Of a DNA stretch of 64,000 bases, positions 12,053-25,353 are shown piece after piece (the first letter of the stretch is position 1; every line of letters begins with the position of its first letter). The stretch covers positions 1,306,185 to 1,370,184 of the forward strand of contig JAEVLN010000018.1 in NCBI GenBank assembly GCA_018350325.1, written 5' to 3'. The DNA comes from Globodera rostochiensis. Taxonomy: Eukaryota > Nematoda > Chromadorea > Rhabditida > Heteroderidae. The notes beneath the pieces are model-generated. The model was not told where the DNA came from. It was given only the letters and a program-made list of their open reading frames with translations, and made no database searches. A program made the translations under genes and the position numbers.

Positions 12053-15000
12053 CTAAATACCAAATAAATTATTATAATTACTCAGGTTCTTAAATAATTA
12101 TTAAAAACTAGTTAATTAATTTAAATATGTTCTCTGACCGGTGCGACAAGGATAATTATTATCAGAATATGGAATAGTTTTTAAGTTATTAAATATTCCA
12201 AAAATCCTAGCGTTAAAATATAAATAATATAATAAAGCGTAACTTTTATAACTTATAGTTAAAGAAAAAAGCGTTATTACAAAGTTGGAAAAATTGCTTG
12301 GAATAAGGTCACCTGGGAGATAACCTTGGATATATTAATGCTGATAAAACTAACATTGGAAACTTATTTAATAAAGCTAAAAACGGCTCAAACTAGTAAT
12401 CAATATATTCAAATAATTTTTTAAAACATACATCAAAGGAGCAACAATAGCAATATCATTTAGATCATATACCAAGACATGAATCAGAATGCTTACCAAC
12501 TCCTGTATTGACAGTGAAAATGTTCATAATCTATATATGATCAATAAAATAAATTTAAAATTTAAACAGAAATCATTATAAATTGATCATAAATTATGGA
12601 ATGAATTTTGAATTAATGAAATTTATAAAAAGATTGGATTTATTGTTAGAATATGCAATATTTTATAAAATTCCTAGCAAACTAATTATTAAACTTAAAA
12701 AAAAATACAAGAAATTGGTAAAACATGATTAGAACTAAAATTCAATAACCAAAATTATTAAGAGCTCGAGTCAGCTTTAATATTGATACTCTTTGGTGTA
12801 ATTTGTGCTTTTATGGTATTGAAAAAATATTAAAAAACATTTTAAATAATAAAAAAATACTTGATTTCTATGATTAAAAGCATTTAACAAGCGCTCAGCG
12901 CATTTTTGAACTGCTTAGCCCGGCGCACAAGTAGGAAAATTTATAAGGGAGAAGAGGTGCCACATGAATAATCATCTGACCGTCCAATCCTTTTAATGAT
13001 TGTATAATACAAAACACCCAAAATAAATAATAAAGGCAAATGGTTTATAATATGCACATTGATAAGCATCTCGCTATTACCCTATATCTCTGTACTTTTC
13101 TCCTCCAATTTCTCCAGAAATCTCTGTATTAACTCAAATTATGGATTGAAATTGTTTTTTTATATCACCGTCAGTGATCGGCTTGGGTTCCAATTCAATT
13201 ATAAAGAGAACCTGAAGAAGGATCACACATAATTATAATCAAAAGCTACAACAAATTTACTAATAAATTTACAAACTCATAAACCCTAAAATAATTCAAA
13301 CAAAAAAATTTATTTATATCCAAAATGATTCAAATAATACATCAAATTCTGATTTATTTAGGCCGGGTCAATGCCTGAAGCTTGCAACATTTTTAAATGA
13401 TTTTTTATTATTACTAAACAACAATTTTTTAAAGAGCAAATGACGAAATGGCCACACCGAAATAAGGCCTATATTGTGCACTGCACGCTGACCAGAAGTG
13501 AAACGACAGGCCTTTCTGTCACTAAAAATATTTTAACTAATAAGAACATAATTGTAAAAAATTAAAATAAATCACAGCCAATGCGACGGCGTCCGAGTTA
13601 CTTTGCGAGTATTACACCATATTCTTAATACTAAAAAAACACATCGAGTTAAAAGACACTACCAGTGGTGAAGTCACGCGGAGAAGAACATTTAATTTTT
13701 ATATCAATTATTTAAATGGTTTAAATAAAACACTAGATTTAAATCGAATTAACTTGCAAATTCAACATAATTTTAATAATAAGATAGAACGTTTGGATTT
13801 AATCCTTCTAAATATTATTTGAAAAGACGACCCTGTTATCTAATGGTGCCTGGAGTCCTCCTTTAAAAACCAATGGCCAAATGAAAAAGTGCAGGTCTGC
13901 TGCATCCATCTACAAAGGATCGTAGTAAGAATTTCTCAAAAAATATACCTACTCAAAAATAAAATATAACCGAAGCTAAAATTTATAACACATAAAAATT
14001 AAACAATGACTTTTTAACTCGAAATTAGTGTATTCAATTAAATCTTAATCAACGCAATAATAAATTATATTAATATAAAATTATAGTGAAACTAAACTCA
14101 TGAATGCAGAGACGTACATTAAAATTTTTTAATAAAACAAGAAAAAAAATCTTAAAACATCTAAAAAATTTTAATCAAAAAATTTCTATCTTAACAGCAA
14201 CCATAGTATTAGATTACTCTACTGCACTGTTTATTTAATAAAAATATTTTATTGATCTTTGGTTTTAGCCGTTAAGACACAAAAATATAATTTTTGTCAG
14301 AAAAAATTGATATATTTATTAAAAATATACAATTTATTGACTACCATTCTAACATTGACATTTTAAATTCATAAAATTTTATAAAATTAAAGTTTGCTAA
14401 ATTTTATTTAATTTACGTATGATGGTCTTGGTATTCAAACAAAATATAAATATTAAAATAATATTTTTAAGTTTAAAAAACTAAATTAAAAGATATTAAT
14501 TAATTTGCATTAATAAAGGGATTTAAATTTACTTTAAAATTTATTTTGAAAATACAAGATTCAATAAAGTATAATAAATTGAAAAATAAAAGTAGGGTTG
14601 ATTATTTATATGAAACGATGTCATTATTTTTATATAAAAAATGCCCTTATTAAACGAACGGTTACACATCGACTTAAAAAAAAGTAAAAAATGCTATTAA
14701 TTAATTAAATTAAGCAAACCGTGTTAAAATATTTGTGATACCAAAAAATCTACTTAAATTCTAAAGGTATTGAATAAATAATGCTCAGAGCATCAATTAT
14801 AATCAAATTATTTGTTTCAATTCATTAAAGAATGTAGCAGATGGATTAATACAACAAAGAAAGTTCCTATTTCAAAAGCCTATCTACCAAAACTAATAAT
14901 TAATAACTGTTTAAACACTTCGTTAAAAACTTAATGAATCTGTGTTTAAAAATTTAATAATTTTCCATTAAATAATAGAAAAACCGAAAAATAAACACAA

Positions 15001-15426
15001 CAAATTTAAACCGCTCTGTCCATTTTTTAATGAAACTATAGTATGCTAATCTATCTAATCTTACTAAAATCATCTCCTATTAGCTTTAACAAATAAAGTC
15101 AAATTATTATACTAAAGCCTTCCCCCCACCCTCCCCCCAGATTATAGAACGGGAAGAAGGCTGTAACAATTAAAATAGAAAAAATGTTATTACAAATGTA
15201 GACAACAACAAAAAAATAATAATAAAAAACATTGAGAATTAAAAACATTTTTAAATCTAAATGTTCATTGTCCGCAGGGAATAATAATAATAATGCGTCT
15301 TATTGAATAAAAAATGGCAAATAAGATGAAATACTTGGATTTGTATAAAATAATAAATTCTAAAACTTTTTCCCAAACGATATAATAATAAAAATAACAA
15401 TATTAAAATATTTTATATACAAAAGT
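12053..15426. other. AT-rich stretch without a supported gene
   Basis: 12053-13075 belongs to the inverted duplication. A minus-strand fragment near 13090-13215 reads as coding-like but has stops. The rest is poor in GC with no features I can name. Confidence 0.5.
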
Positions 15427-15525
15427 TAGTTAGGCTTAGGCCTAAGCCACCCTGGCTTGGGGTTCGTTAGGCTTAGGCCTAAGCCACCCTGAGATGAACC
15501 CTAAGCTCTGGATGGCTTAGGCCTC
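15427..15525. repeat. Telomere-like TTAGGC palindromes
   Basis: A 26-bp block containing TTAGGCTTAGG fused to its inverse CCTAAGCC occurs twice, 50 bp apart, followed by further CCTAAGC and GGCTTAGGCCT fragments. TTAGGC is the nematode telomere unit; only two to three units are present, head-to-head. Confidence 0.6.
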
Positions 15526-15629
15526 TTAATTTTAAAATTCATGAAAATGTTTTCGAATTGAACCTTATTTACTTTATAACTCAGCGAAATCAAAATATAG
15601 ATCTGATTGCACGCGATTCCAATGAAGTT

Positions 15630-15705
15630 TTCGGCACTGAAGTGTGCCGGCACTGAAGTGTGCCGGCACTGAAGTGTACCGGCACTGAAGTGTGGGCACT
15701 GAAAC
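15630..15705. repeat. 16-bp tandem repeat, about 4.5 copies
   Basis: The unit is GGCACTGAAGTGTGCC with few changes. Each unit is a near-palindrome (GGCAC / GTG-T-GCC). Confidence 0.85.
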
Positions 15706-15799
15706 GATCGCCGCCGGTTCTTACAATATGTAAAATAATGGCAAAATAATAAAACACAAAAGTATTTAGAATCAAATATTTTTACTAAAAACGATAAAA

Positions 15800-15995
15800 A
15801 AAATTATAGACTGCCACAAACGCGAAGGTAAAAGAAGACGCCTAGTCATCTCACACATCGATATTTGCTATCTGTGTAGCTAAAAATCGACTTAAATTAT
15901 TGCAATGATTAATAAATAAAATCTTATTTAAATTTCTAAATTGCTTTTACAAAAAAATCTTTATGTCCATCAATTACGGATTTATTATTTCCTTT
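15800..15995. repeat. Inverted copy of 7.3-7.5 kb
   Basis: Reverse complement of the 7300-7500 block. Confidence 0.75.
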
Positions 15996-17439
15996 ATTAA
16001 TTAAACAAAAATTGATAAAAAAAATAAATGCTTTTTTTATCAAAACTTAAAATATTATATGATAAGTTAGCTATGTTATGGACTTACCTTATTGAAAATA
16101 GCAAATTATTCCGAACAGAATAAATTTTAAAAAAACAATCAGATTAAAAACAGCGTATAAACAAATTCTCTGAACGTATTATAAATAAAGTCAACACCTA
16201 AAATTACTCAGTATTAAATAAGTACACCAGCGGCGACGCATTGGGAAAATATGATAGGTGAAGATGTGTTAAATAAAAGCAACTTATTTTATTAATTTCT
16301 ACAATATAGTTAAACATGAAAAGAAATTTTAATTTCTAGGTCATATTAATTAATCTTTTTTAATTAAAAAAAAATATTTTAACTTTTTATTTTTTGACAA
16401 TTACTTTCTTTGCTACTTTATTTTCTATGAAATTTTAGTAATTGTAGTTATCAATTATTCTATTTGCTCGATTTTTTTTTTATAATTTAAAATCTAGCAA
16501 TCTGCGGGTCATCGCTTAAGCCCAGTGTTGTAAGCACTGCTTTGGTCAAATTCGTGTTTAACGACTCTTTAACTCTTCGTTTATTCAATAATTTTTTCAA
16601 GTTGTATAACATTTGCTTTTTGATCATTGTCAATTGTAACTGTTTATTCGTTGGTATTCCAGATAACTAATGCTTTAAGGTAAAACAAGAAATTAGGATG
16701 CTTGGTTTACCTCTTTAATAAATTATTTTTTTATGTTTAATTGTTCTTTTGTGATCAAAAAATCGCGTGTACCTTGAGAAGAACTATTTAAATCGTCCCA
16801 ACATGGGGTCCAGGTTAAATACGTGCCTTTTTTTTGTGTTTGCGGGTCATTAAAGTCAGCTTTCAATTGTTTAATGGATCATTTTTTCTCAGCATTAAGT
16901 TAATAGTTTTTTATTTGTGTTTTTTTATTTTTGAATTTATATTTTGCATAATAATCAAAAAAGACCATAATTGATTTAAATAATTATTTAATATTAAGTT
17001 CAAAACTTTCTGCGAATTTTATATCATAATAGTTAAATCACAGGCATTGAAATAAACAATTTGCTTTAAGGTTCAAATTTGACATTTTGATATAAGACTC
17101 TTACATTAATTAGATTTAATTATCTGTTAAATCAATGATTGCTTTCTAAAAATTTTAAGAATAGAACCTTTGAAGAATAATTAAAATTCTTCTAACATAA
17201 AATGGTTTTTAAAATTACTTGAATGCTTTGCAGTAAATAACTTTATGGGATTTTGGTTTTTTTACACTTTATATACATACTGTTTATAACAATTAAGTTT
17301 GCAATTGAAGATTTTTTGTTTTGCATTTATTTTTAACTTAACAATTTAAGATTTTTACTTATCGATAACTAGCCTTTCAGTGTTATATGCTACTTTAATA
17401 ATATTATAGTTAAATAATAATCTTATCTTTTTTTGGACG

Positions 17440-17665
17440 ACCTTTATAGTCTCTGCGTTAACGGAATAATTTTTTTGAAGACTATCGTATATGCTTACAA
17501 TTTCATCTGACCATAGTTTATCAATTGGATTGGCGGTCCCCTATTCTCTCTGTTAACTTCCAATCGTAGGGGAATTCCAACGCTGATGAACTGATAAGAA
17601 GATCCAGCAAAAGATCCTCCACCATGTCGTAGTCGAATTTTCTCCGTATGAAGCCGAATAATTTT
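17440..17665 (-). pseudogene. Candidate coding remnant with one frameshift
   Basis: The minus strand reads LFGFIRRKFDYDMVEDLLLD ... ALEFPYDWKLTER, stops near 17535, and continues one frame over as NPIDKLWSDEIVSIYDSLQK ... NYSVNAETIKVV. Both halves look protein-like. A single indel would join them. Family not recognised. Confidence 0.3.
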
Positions 17666-18663
17666 ATAAATTTGTATAAAAAAATTACACTTGTTTTAAA
17701 TAACTAAGACATTGTTGGGTAAACAACCGTTAATTTATTTCAGAAAAAGACCTGTATTCAATATAAAACTTGCTGAACAATCTGTAAAGTCATTTACACT
17801 CTTATTGTAAAATAGGCTTTAATATTTTTTAATTGCACATTTTTTATAGATCAGCGTTTTTAATTTACATAATGCTAATATTACGTTTTTAGATTTATTA
17901 ACCATTTTAATCTTTCGTTACTGTTGCGATTAACATGTAGGTTTTAGTTTGTTGTTTTTGCGCTGTCTTTTCAAACATTTCCAGTTGATCAATATTTTCG
18001 GCGTAAATTGTAACAAAACTTAGTTCAAATGAAATTTATTTTTATTATTTTATTTATTTTGCTTTTAATTTGTATAAATGTATAAAATTAATTCTGTTAA
18101 GGATCTTTTACTTGTGTTTAATTTTAATAGTTTGTGCATAATATATCACTACGCGGTATCTTGATTTACATAATAATTCATTTATATTGTTGTACATATT
18201 TCAATTGATACAATTTCATAATAGGCTGTTATGACAAGAAACAGAATCATCAAAGTGTGATCCGTTTGTGTAAAGTATCAACTTCATTTATTCTTAGTAG
18301 ACTAATCTCAATACTATGTGTTGCTGTTTAGAAGAAATTTTTGATTTAAAATTTTTTTAGATTTGTTTTAAAATTTTTTTTCTACTCGGCGTTTGAGCAA
18401 GAGGCACATCAAAAACCGCGCAAAGCGTCCGTTTCCCACGTAAAATGGATGCATGAATATTATTAGGGAATATTTTTTGTTTTTTATTCTGCATATTGCT
18501 TTAAGCGTAACACAAAATTTTATATATTTCTAATTCCTTTTTTCTTTTATATTAAACTATAAATTTTCTATAAAGCTGAAAATAAGAAGTCAGCTTTTTT
18601 TTTATATATGTTATTGAAAGAGAATTGTTTTGCTTTTAGGTTTAATTTATTTTTATTACTTTG

Positions 18664-18718
18664 GCTTCTTTCCCAATTTCGATTCGTTCTGCATCTGACT
18701 GGTGGGCGCAGCTACCCA
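18664..18718 (+). other. Possible exon remnant
   Basis: A GC-richer stretch ends CAGG/gtaaaa and can be read FPISIRSASDWWAQLPR. The acceptor is unclear. Confidence 0.2.
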
Positions 18719-20465
18719 GGGTAAAAATGTTAAATTATAATATATTCGCGTTGTCGCATATTTAAGTAATTTGTTTGAATTTGGATTTTGCTTTTAAGAA
18801 TTTAGCAAAGGTCAAGCTGAATTTTATCCCTTTACAAGGTTCTTTTGAGAAGAGTTATTTTACACAGTGTAAAAGTTGCCCGCGCCGGTGTTTTCTGAAA
18901 ACAACTAAAAAATTTCTTATTTATGCACTTTAATATTGTAAATTGACCAATTTTTAAAAAATTTTTGCAATTGTAATTTTAAGTAATAAAAAGATTATAT
19001 TGCAAACAACTTCATCAATTTAATTATTCTAAATTTAAGATCACTTTGTATTTTGTTTTTTATTTAGTTTACTGATAGATAGTTTATATATTTTGCTTTT
19101 CTCTGTCTGTTTTCTTGGGTTTTTAATTGCAATAAAAGATGAAATCTATTTTGTGTTTTTACATTATTTTTGACAAATGTTAAAGATTTAAATTAGATTC
19201 AATGGTGTTCAAATGTTTGAAATTTTATGTTATTTCTTATAAAATAATGCTAAATTATTGTGTTGGAATTATTTAAGTTTCGAATATAACTAAATTGCCA
19301 AAATTTAATTTATTAAAATGATTATTTATGAAATTAATTTTTATTTATTGGAAGGCTAACAATAAGAACAGATCTTATTCAATTAAAATAAATAAAGATT
19401 TTATTTTGTAAAATTATTATGAGCAACATTCCTGTGTGATATCGTTTATGTATGGGGTTTAAATATATGAATTGTTTTTGCTATTAAAAATGGCCTAAAA
19501 TCCCGAATTAAACTTTGTCTTATTTTTTGTTGTATTATATCTTTTCTGTCTGTCATTAAGTGCTTTCTTTAGGCTTATTAAAATTTGTTATAACTTTTAA
19601 CACGGTTCAGTGGAGCATCCAGTTTCGTAGCATTTCAGATATTATTAGCAGATAATTTGGTTACAAAACAGATAATTTTTAATTTCATTCTTGTTACTAT
19701 GTTGTATTTCTGAATGAATTTTTATTTTACTAATATATAGTTAAGTTAAATACTTGTTTTATTGAAAACATTGCTAAAAAGTTGTTGTTTGTATTTTCCG
19801 TTAAATGATGAGCAAATGTTAGCAAAGGAATTAAATTAGAATCAAAGATGTTCAAATGTTTGAAATTTTATGTTATTTCATATAAAATAATGCTAAATTA
19901 TTGGGTGGGAATTATTTAAGTTTCGAATTGCTCAAAGATGAAATTTTAACCATGCATTTAGGGAAACTACCCATCTTATTGCTATTAACTAAATAGCAAG
20001 AATATAATTTTATTAAATTAATTATTTATGAAATTAATTTTTATTTATTGGAAGGGTAATCACGAATTGAATTTGGTATATTTTCTGTCTGTCATTAAGT
20101 ACGTTCTTTAGGCTTATTAAAATTTGTTATAACTTTTAACACGGTTCAGCGGAGGGAGCATCAAGTTTTCATAGCATTTCGGCAAAGATCAATATTAACA
20201 TGATTTTTACGCTGATAGTAAATTACTGATAGTTTTGCCAACGTTTTTTACCCTCTGTAAATTCTGGGTGAAATTATAAAACACTGATAGTGCTTTCTAC
20301 TGTTTTTTAATAAGTTAAAATGTATTTATTATTAGCAGATAATAAATCTGAAACAATTTGTTACAAAACAGATAAATCTTTAATTTCATTCATGTTTTAT
20401 TTAAGAACTGGGCTTTATTTTTGTATGATTTTTTATTTTATTAATATAAGTTTAAATTAAATGAT
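18710..20465. repeat. Rearranged copy of 0.7-3.2 kb
   Basis: See the partner interval. Two internal sub-copies (about 19140-19540 and 19800-20080) repeat each other. Confidence 0.75.
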
Positions 20466-20571
20466 TTTTGCAAAAAAAAAGTTTTAATTATTCGATTATC
20501 CATTAGTTTTTATAATAACTTTTATTGTAATCCATTTTCAGGTTTGCTTTTGTAAGTTATTTTTAATATAG

Positions 20572-20669
20572 GGGAGAAGTTTGGCGGATTGGTTGCAGAA
20601 GAAATTTTTTTCGACAGCAATTATGGCTGCGAGACCGACATGGAAGATGCGCAAACGTTCGCCAGACAG
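20572..20669 (+). pseudogene. Copy of M41-like exon B
   Basis: 98 nt, open, with tatag acceptor and CAG/gtttaa donor; encodes GEKFGGLVAEEIFFDSNYG and onward to TFARQ. Its exon A is lost: the similarity begins only in the A-run and intron at about 20470. Confidence 0.4.
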
Positions 20670-20765
20670 GTTTAATCATGCTTGTATAATTTATAACATT
20701 TTGTTTTAAAAGCATGTGCCCGCAGTATTTTAAAATTTAATTTTTAATCGGTAGGAAAATGGAAA

Positions 20766-20945
20766 TTTCTCCGGCGGCGCCGACAGGAGCCGCCGAACTC
20801 CTCCACACTTATATAATTTATAAAAAAATTTAATAAATTCTGAACAAAAAGCTTAATTTTGTTAAAATTTTGATGAAATTCTTAACAAAATTGAGTTTAT
20901 TCTAAATTTTCTCGGCGGCGCCTGTCGGCACCGCCGACCCCCCGC
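20766..20945. repeat. Pair of GC-rich hairpins (dispersed family)
   Basis: Two inverted-repeat motifs about 150 bp apart have arms like CGGCGGCGCC and GGCGCCGCCG with a 4-nt centre GACA or TGTC. Nearly the same pair occurs at 24540-24715. Single motifs are seen near 5480, 5605, 26025, 42555, 52800 and 62910, and partial ones near 22810 and 53425. Most are joined to AGAAAATTT on one side. Confidence 0.75.
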
Positions 20946-21934
20946 CGTCCAAAAGCATAAGCCTAATAAGGGCCACTGAATTTATTAAAATAAATTTGAA
21001 AAAATACTTTTTTTTAGTCACATAAAAAAAATTTCGATTTACTTTCGATTTTCTACGTTTTTTTCCTTTCGATTTTCGATTTTGATTTTATTAAACTTTC
21101 GACACAGCCCTGCTGCCAGTAGTAATATACACAGGGATCGTGGTTGATGTTGCTAAAATTAACTCAAAATACATTTTTAAAAATATTTTAACATTTTTTT
21201 AGGTTTTTAAAAAATTAATAATTGCATACAATTTAACATTAAATAAGTTTGTTATATGCTTGGTGCAAATGAAGATGTTCATCGCCGGATCGTTCATTAA
21301 TCTTATTTTAAAAATGCAGAACTTGGGGTGTATTATTAAAATACCTTTAAATTTTATAAATTTTTCATTTTTATCATTAATTGCACCGAAAAATTCGCTT
21401 TCCTGTTTAGCAGATAGTGCACTATTTCGTGTATTTTAACTTCTATAGGTATTTATGTTTTATGAATATTATGTATGATTACTTGCTTATTTACAAATGA
21501 TGATTTTATGATTTTGTTTTAAAAAACATTGGGTTTTAACTTTTATTTTTTGACAAGCACATTACCTTGCTGCTTTATTTTCTATCAAATTTTAGTAATT
21601 GTAGTTATACATCAATTATTCTATTTGCTCGATTTTTTTATAATTTAAAATCTAGCACTGAGGCCCATCGTTTTAAGCCCAGTGTTCTACAAGCGCTGTT
21701 TTGTGCCGATTTGTGTTTACGACTCTTTATACTTCGTATATTCTATTTTGCCATATTGAAAAACTAATTTATAATCTTGCTTCAAGTTTATTTATATTCT
21801 AGAAATTTTCAATTTTTCGTATTTTCTACGTTAATTTTTTTAAATATAGTTTGGAAAACATTTATTATCTGTTTAAGTGATACTTTTTAATATTTACCAC
21901 CCAATAATATAACATCACTTTTAATTTGTTTCAG

Positions 21935-21976
21935 CGCCAGTTGCTCGGCCTGGGCCTTTGGCAAGAAGTTCACCTG
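21935..21976 (+). CDS. Candidate 42-nt exon
   Basis: It has clean splice signals (gtttcag before, CTG/gtaaga after) and a GC-rich core in AT-rich DNA. One frame gives RQLLGLGLWQEVHL, another ASCSAWAFGKKFT. Not recognised. Confidence 0.4.
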
Positions 21977-24175
21977 GTAAGAATTATCTGTTTGTTGTCG
22001 ATTAAATATTTTAATTTGTTTATTTATTTATTAATATTAATCTCGGTGTAGATTGGTATGTGCTTTAGTTAGTCTCCTTTTGTCGGTTCCTCCTTTCTTT
22101 AATTAGTTAAGTCACAGGCATTGAAATAAAACAATTTGTTTTAAGGTTAAAAGACGTTTTGATATGTCTGTTAGATTAAATAGATTGAATTATTTGTTAA
22201 ATCAATTATTGCTTTTGAAAATTTTGTAGGTTGAAGTGAATTGAAATTGTTGCCGTTTTAAATTGATGAAAATTGAAAAAATTAGGAAAAACATTTGTTT
22301 ATCTGTTTACTATTAGTTTTAATTTACCAAATTAAATTCTTGATAAATTAAAGTTGTAATAATTACTTTTAAGATTGTAATTGTTGTTGATTTATATCGA
22401 TTGAATTAGTTTAATCTCGTCTGCGTACTAACTTAAGCAAGTATAAAAGCCTCATTTACGACCAAAAAACATAATTTTGTGAATTACAAAATGAGGCTAA
22501 ACCTCATTTTAAACATTTAGCTACATAGGACTATCAAAAAGCCACAACTTATTAATTATTTTTTAATTTGACTTTTTGTTTCTATTAAAATTCTTAATTT
22601 CTACGACAGTCTTTCATCAATCCAGAGGTCCACATTCCGTATTTCCATATTAGAATATTCAAAATTAACCGGGTAATTCCAGAATTAACCGAGCCAATCA
22701 AAATAATCATAATCAATAGGCATGTTAAAACAGGGGTGCCATTGAAAATTTTACAAAATAAGGGCAGTGGAGCTCAAAAATAAGATTTTGGTGGCAAAAA
22801 TAAGGACACTGGCGCCGCCGAGAGAAAATTTTGAATTTCCGATTCAATTTGTTGAAAGATTTGCAAGCAAAATTTTGAATGATAATTTACCCTACAAAAT
22901 TGAGTTTAAAGTATTATTCCTTTTATCTTTTGTTTGTTTTGCATTAATAGTTGTTCTATTATATTTTTGATTTAAATTTTTCATATTTTTTTTAATTGAA
23001 AAAGCTAAGCTAATTATTTTTAATTACTTTTCATATCGTTAATACACAGAAAATAACAATGCTGAAGTCTGCTCTATCTTCTTTTTGCTTCTTCTTTAAT
23101 ATTTATGATTATTAATTTAATCAAACTGCCTGGTTAAATTTTTAGGGATTTTATTACTACATATGTACGCGCTGAGTGATAAGTTTTTTTATTTATTTTA
23201 TCTATAAAAAGGTGCACTAGACCGAAAACTTTTTTTTCAAATAATTTAATTCCCAATTTTGCATTTTAAAAATGTTGGCGTTGATTTTTTAATTTTTTTT
23301 AATTGGTTTCGACAATTTTATATTAAAATTATGTTTACTTAAATCTTGTTTAAATTTTTTAGAATTTTTTCAGCAATTGAAGAAGCAAAATATAATCAAT
23401 CAAAAAGTAAATAAAATTATTGTTTTGGCTGCTAGGAGCTTTTATCTTTACCGTTGATTTTTTACTAATGAAAGATCCTGACGCCATTTGCCTTAAGCCT
23501 CGGCTCTTCAAGTCGTTATGAGCAACGTTCGTTGTATTGGATGATCGCTAAGCTAGTGGACTATGATCTCATTTTATGTTCATGGATTTTTTGTTGATTT
23601 TTTGGTGTGAGTTATTTTGTGTTTGTAATCATTTAATTGTTTAGCACCATTTAACAGCATTTTACAATGATAGGGTGCCGACAAAATCGGCAATTCAAAT
23701 ATTGTAAAATTAGATAAAAAGCAAATAAATAGAAATCGCTTCTTTCCCCTTCTTTATATCCTTGCAGTTATGGGTTCTTGAAATTTATTCGGTAAAAAAA
23801 TCATTATTTTACCCAATTAAGTTTGATTTTTTTATTATTATTCATAGGTAAAATTTGACAATTAAGTCATATTTCTTGCACACGCAAATTTTCTTTATTT
23901 ATCGTTTCATTAAAATTTTCGGAACGACTTTTTATTTCATAATGACCAGTTTTTTTGCTATTTATTTTTTAAATTCCGTTCAATATATTTTTTAAATAGT
24001 TTGTCAAACAACCATCATTTTGACTTAAAATAAATTCAAACGATTTTTTTGAATTTCTATTTTTAAATTAGCAGTGTTGCTTATTCTTGTGATTAGTAAT
24101 TATTATCATTTGAATGCAATGTAATAAGTTTTTAATAATGACTGAGTAATTATAATAATTTATTTGTATTTGCTC
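21977..24175. other. AT-rich stretch
   Basis: A hairpin-family fragment (GGCGCCGCCGAG) lies at 22810. A short GC island at 23475-23560 has small open frames on both strands. No supported gene. Confidence 0.5.
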
Positions 24176-24439
24176 GACGGCAATTGCAGAGTTTTAGCAG
24201 TGATGACTCCAGCGTGCGTCAAACCAGCAATTTATTTTTGCAAAAAAAAGGTTTTAATTATTCGATTATCCATTAGTTTTTATAATAACTTTTATTGTAA
24301 TCCATTTTCAGGTTTGCTGTTGTAAGTTAATTTTAATATAGGGCAGAAGTTTGGCGGATTGGTTGCAGAAGAAATTTTTTTCGACAGCAATTATGGCTGC
24401 GAGACCGACATGGAAGATGCGCAAACGTTCGCCAGACAG
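24176..24439 (+). pseudogene. Copy of the M41-like exon pair
   Basis: The exon A equivalent (24176-24250) has lost its acceptor AG and ends in an A-run. Exon B (24342-24439) is open over 98 nt with both splice signals. It is nearly identical to 20572-20669 and part of the same 1.1-kb duplication. Confidence 0.42.
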
Positions 24440-25320
24440 GTTTAATCGTGCTTGTATAATTTATAACATTTTGTTTTAAAAGCATGTGCCCGCAGTGTTT
24501 TAAAATTTAATTTTTAATCGGTAGGAAAGATTGAAATTTCTCCGGCGGCGCCGACAGGCGCCGCCGAACTCCTCCACACTTATATAATGTATAAAAAAAT
24601 TTAATAAATTCTGAACAAAAAGCTTAATTTTGTTAAAATTTTGATGAAATTCTTAACAAAATTGAGTTTATTCTAAATTTTCTCGGCGGCGCCTGTCGGC
24701 ACCGCCGACCCCCCGCCGTCCAAAAGCATAAGCCTAATAAGGGCCACTGAATTTATTAAAATAAATTTGAAAAAATACTTTTTTTTAGTCACATAAAAAA
24801 AATTTCGGTTTACTTTCGATTTTCTACGTTTTTTCCTTTCGATTTTCGATTTTAAACTTTTCAGTGTCGATTTTCGATTTTGATTTTTTTTAACTTTCGA
24901 CACAGCCCTACTGCAAGTAGTAATATACACAGGGATCATAACATTTTTTTAGTTTTTTAAAAATTAATAATTGCATACAATTTAACATTAAATAAGTTTA
25001 TTATATGCTTGGTGCAAATGAAGATGTTCATCGCCGGATCGTCATTAATCTTATTTTAAAAATGCAGAACTTGTGGTGTATTATTAAAATACCTTTTAAT
25101 TTTATAAATTTTTCATTTTTATCATTAATTGCACCGAAAAATTCGCTTTCCTGTTTAGCAGATAGTGCACTATTTCGTGTATTTTAACTTCTATAGGTAT
25201 TTATATTTTATGAATATTATGTATGATTACTTGCTTATTTACAAATGATGATTTTATGATTTTGTTTTAAAAAAATTGGGTTTTAACTTTTATTTTTTGA
25301 CAAGCACATTACCTTGCTGC
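24240..25320. repeat. 1.1-kb direct duplication, copy 2
   Basis: Near-identical partner of 20470-21560. An 88-codon minus frame (24673-24939) crosses it but is low-complexity Lys/Arg/Ser and unlikely to be a gene. Confidence 0.85.
24540..24715. repeat. Second pair of GC-rich hairpins
   Basis: Here the left hairpin is perfect: arms CGGCGGCGCC and GGCGCCGCCG around GACA. Partner of 20766-20945. Confidence 0.75.
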
Positions 25321-25353
25321 TTTTTTTGCTTTTGTAAGTTAATTTTAATATAG

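Larger units (their letters stand above)
11786..13075. repeat. 1.2-kb segment duplicated in inverted orientation at 45.78-46.95 kb
   Basis: The inverse of this interval is closely similar to 45775-46950, including the block with GCGCCGGGCTAAGCAGTTC and the M41-like exon A. Small indels only. The two copies lie on opposite sides of the nested retrotransposon. Confidence 0.85.
20470..21560. repeat. 1.1-kb direct duplication, copy 1
   Basis: It matches 24240-25320 closely: M41-like exon B, the GC-rich hairpin pair, and the segment starting TATGCTTGGTGCAAATGAAG. A third, more diverged copy of the last part is at 48120-48420. Confidence 0.85.
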
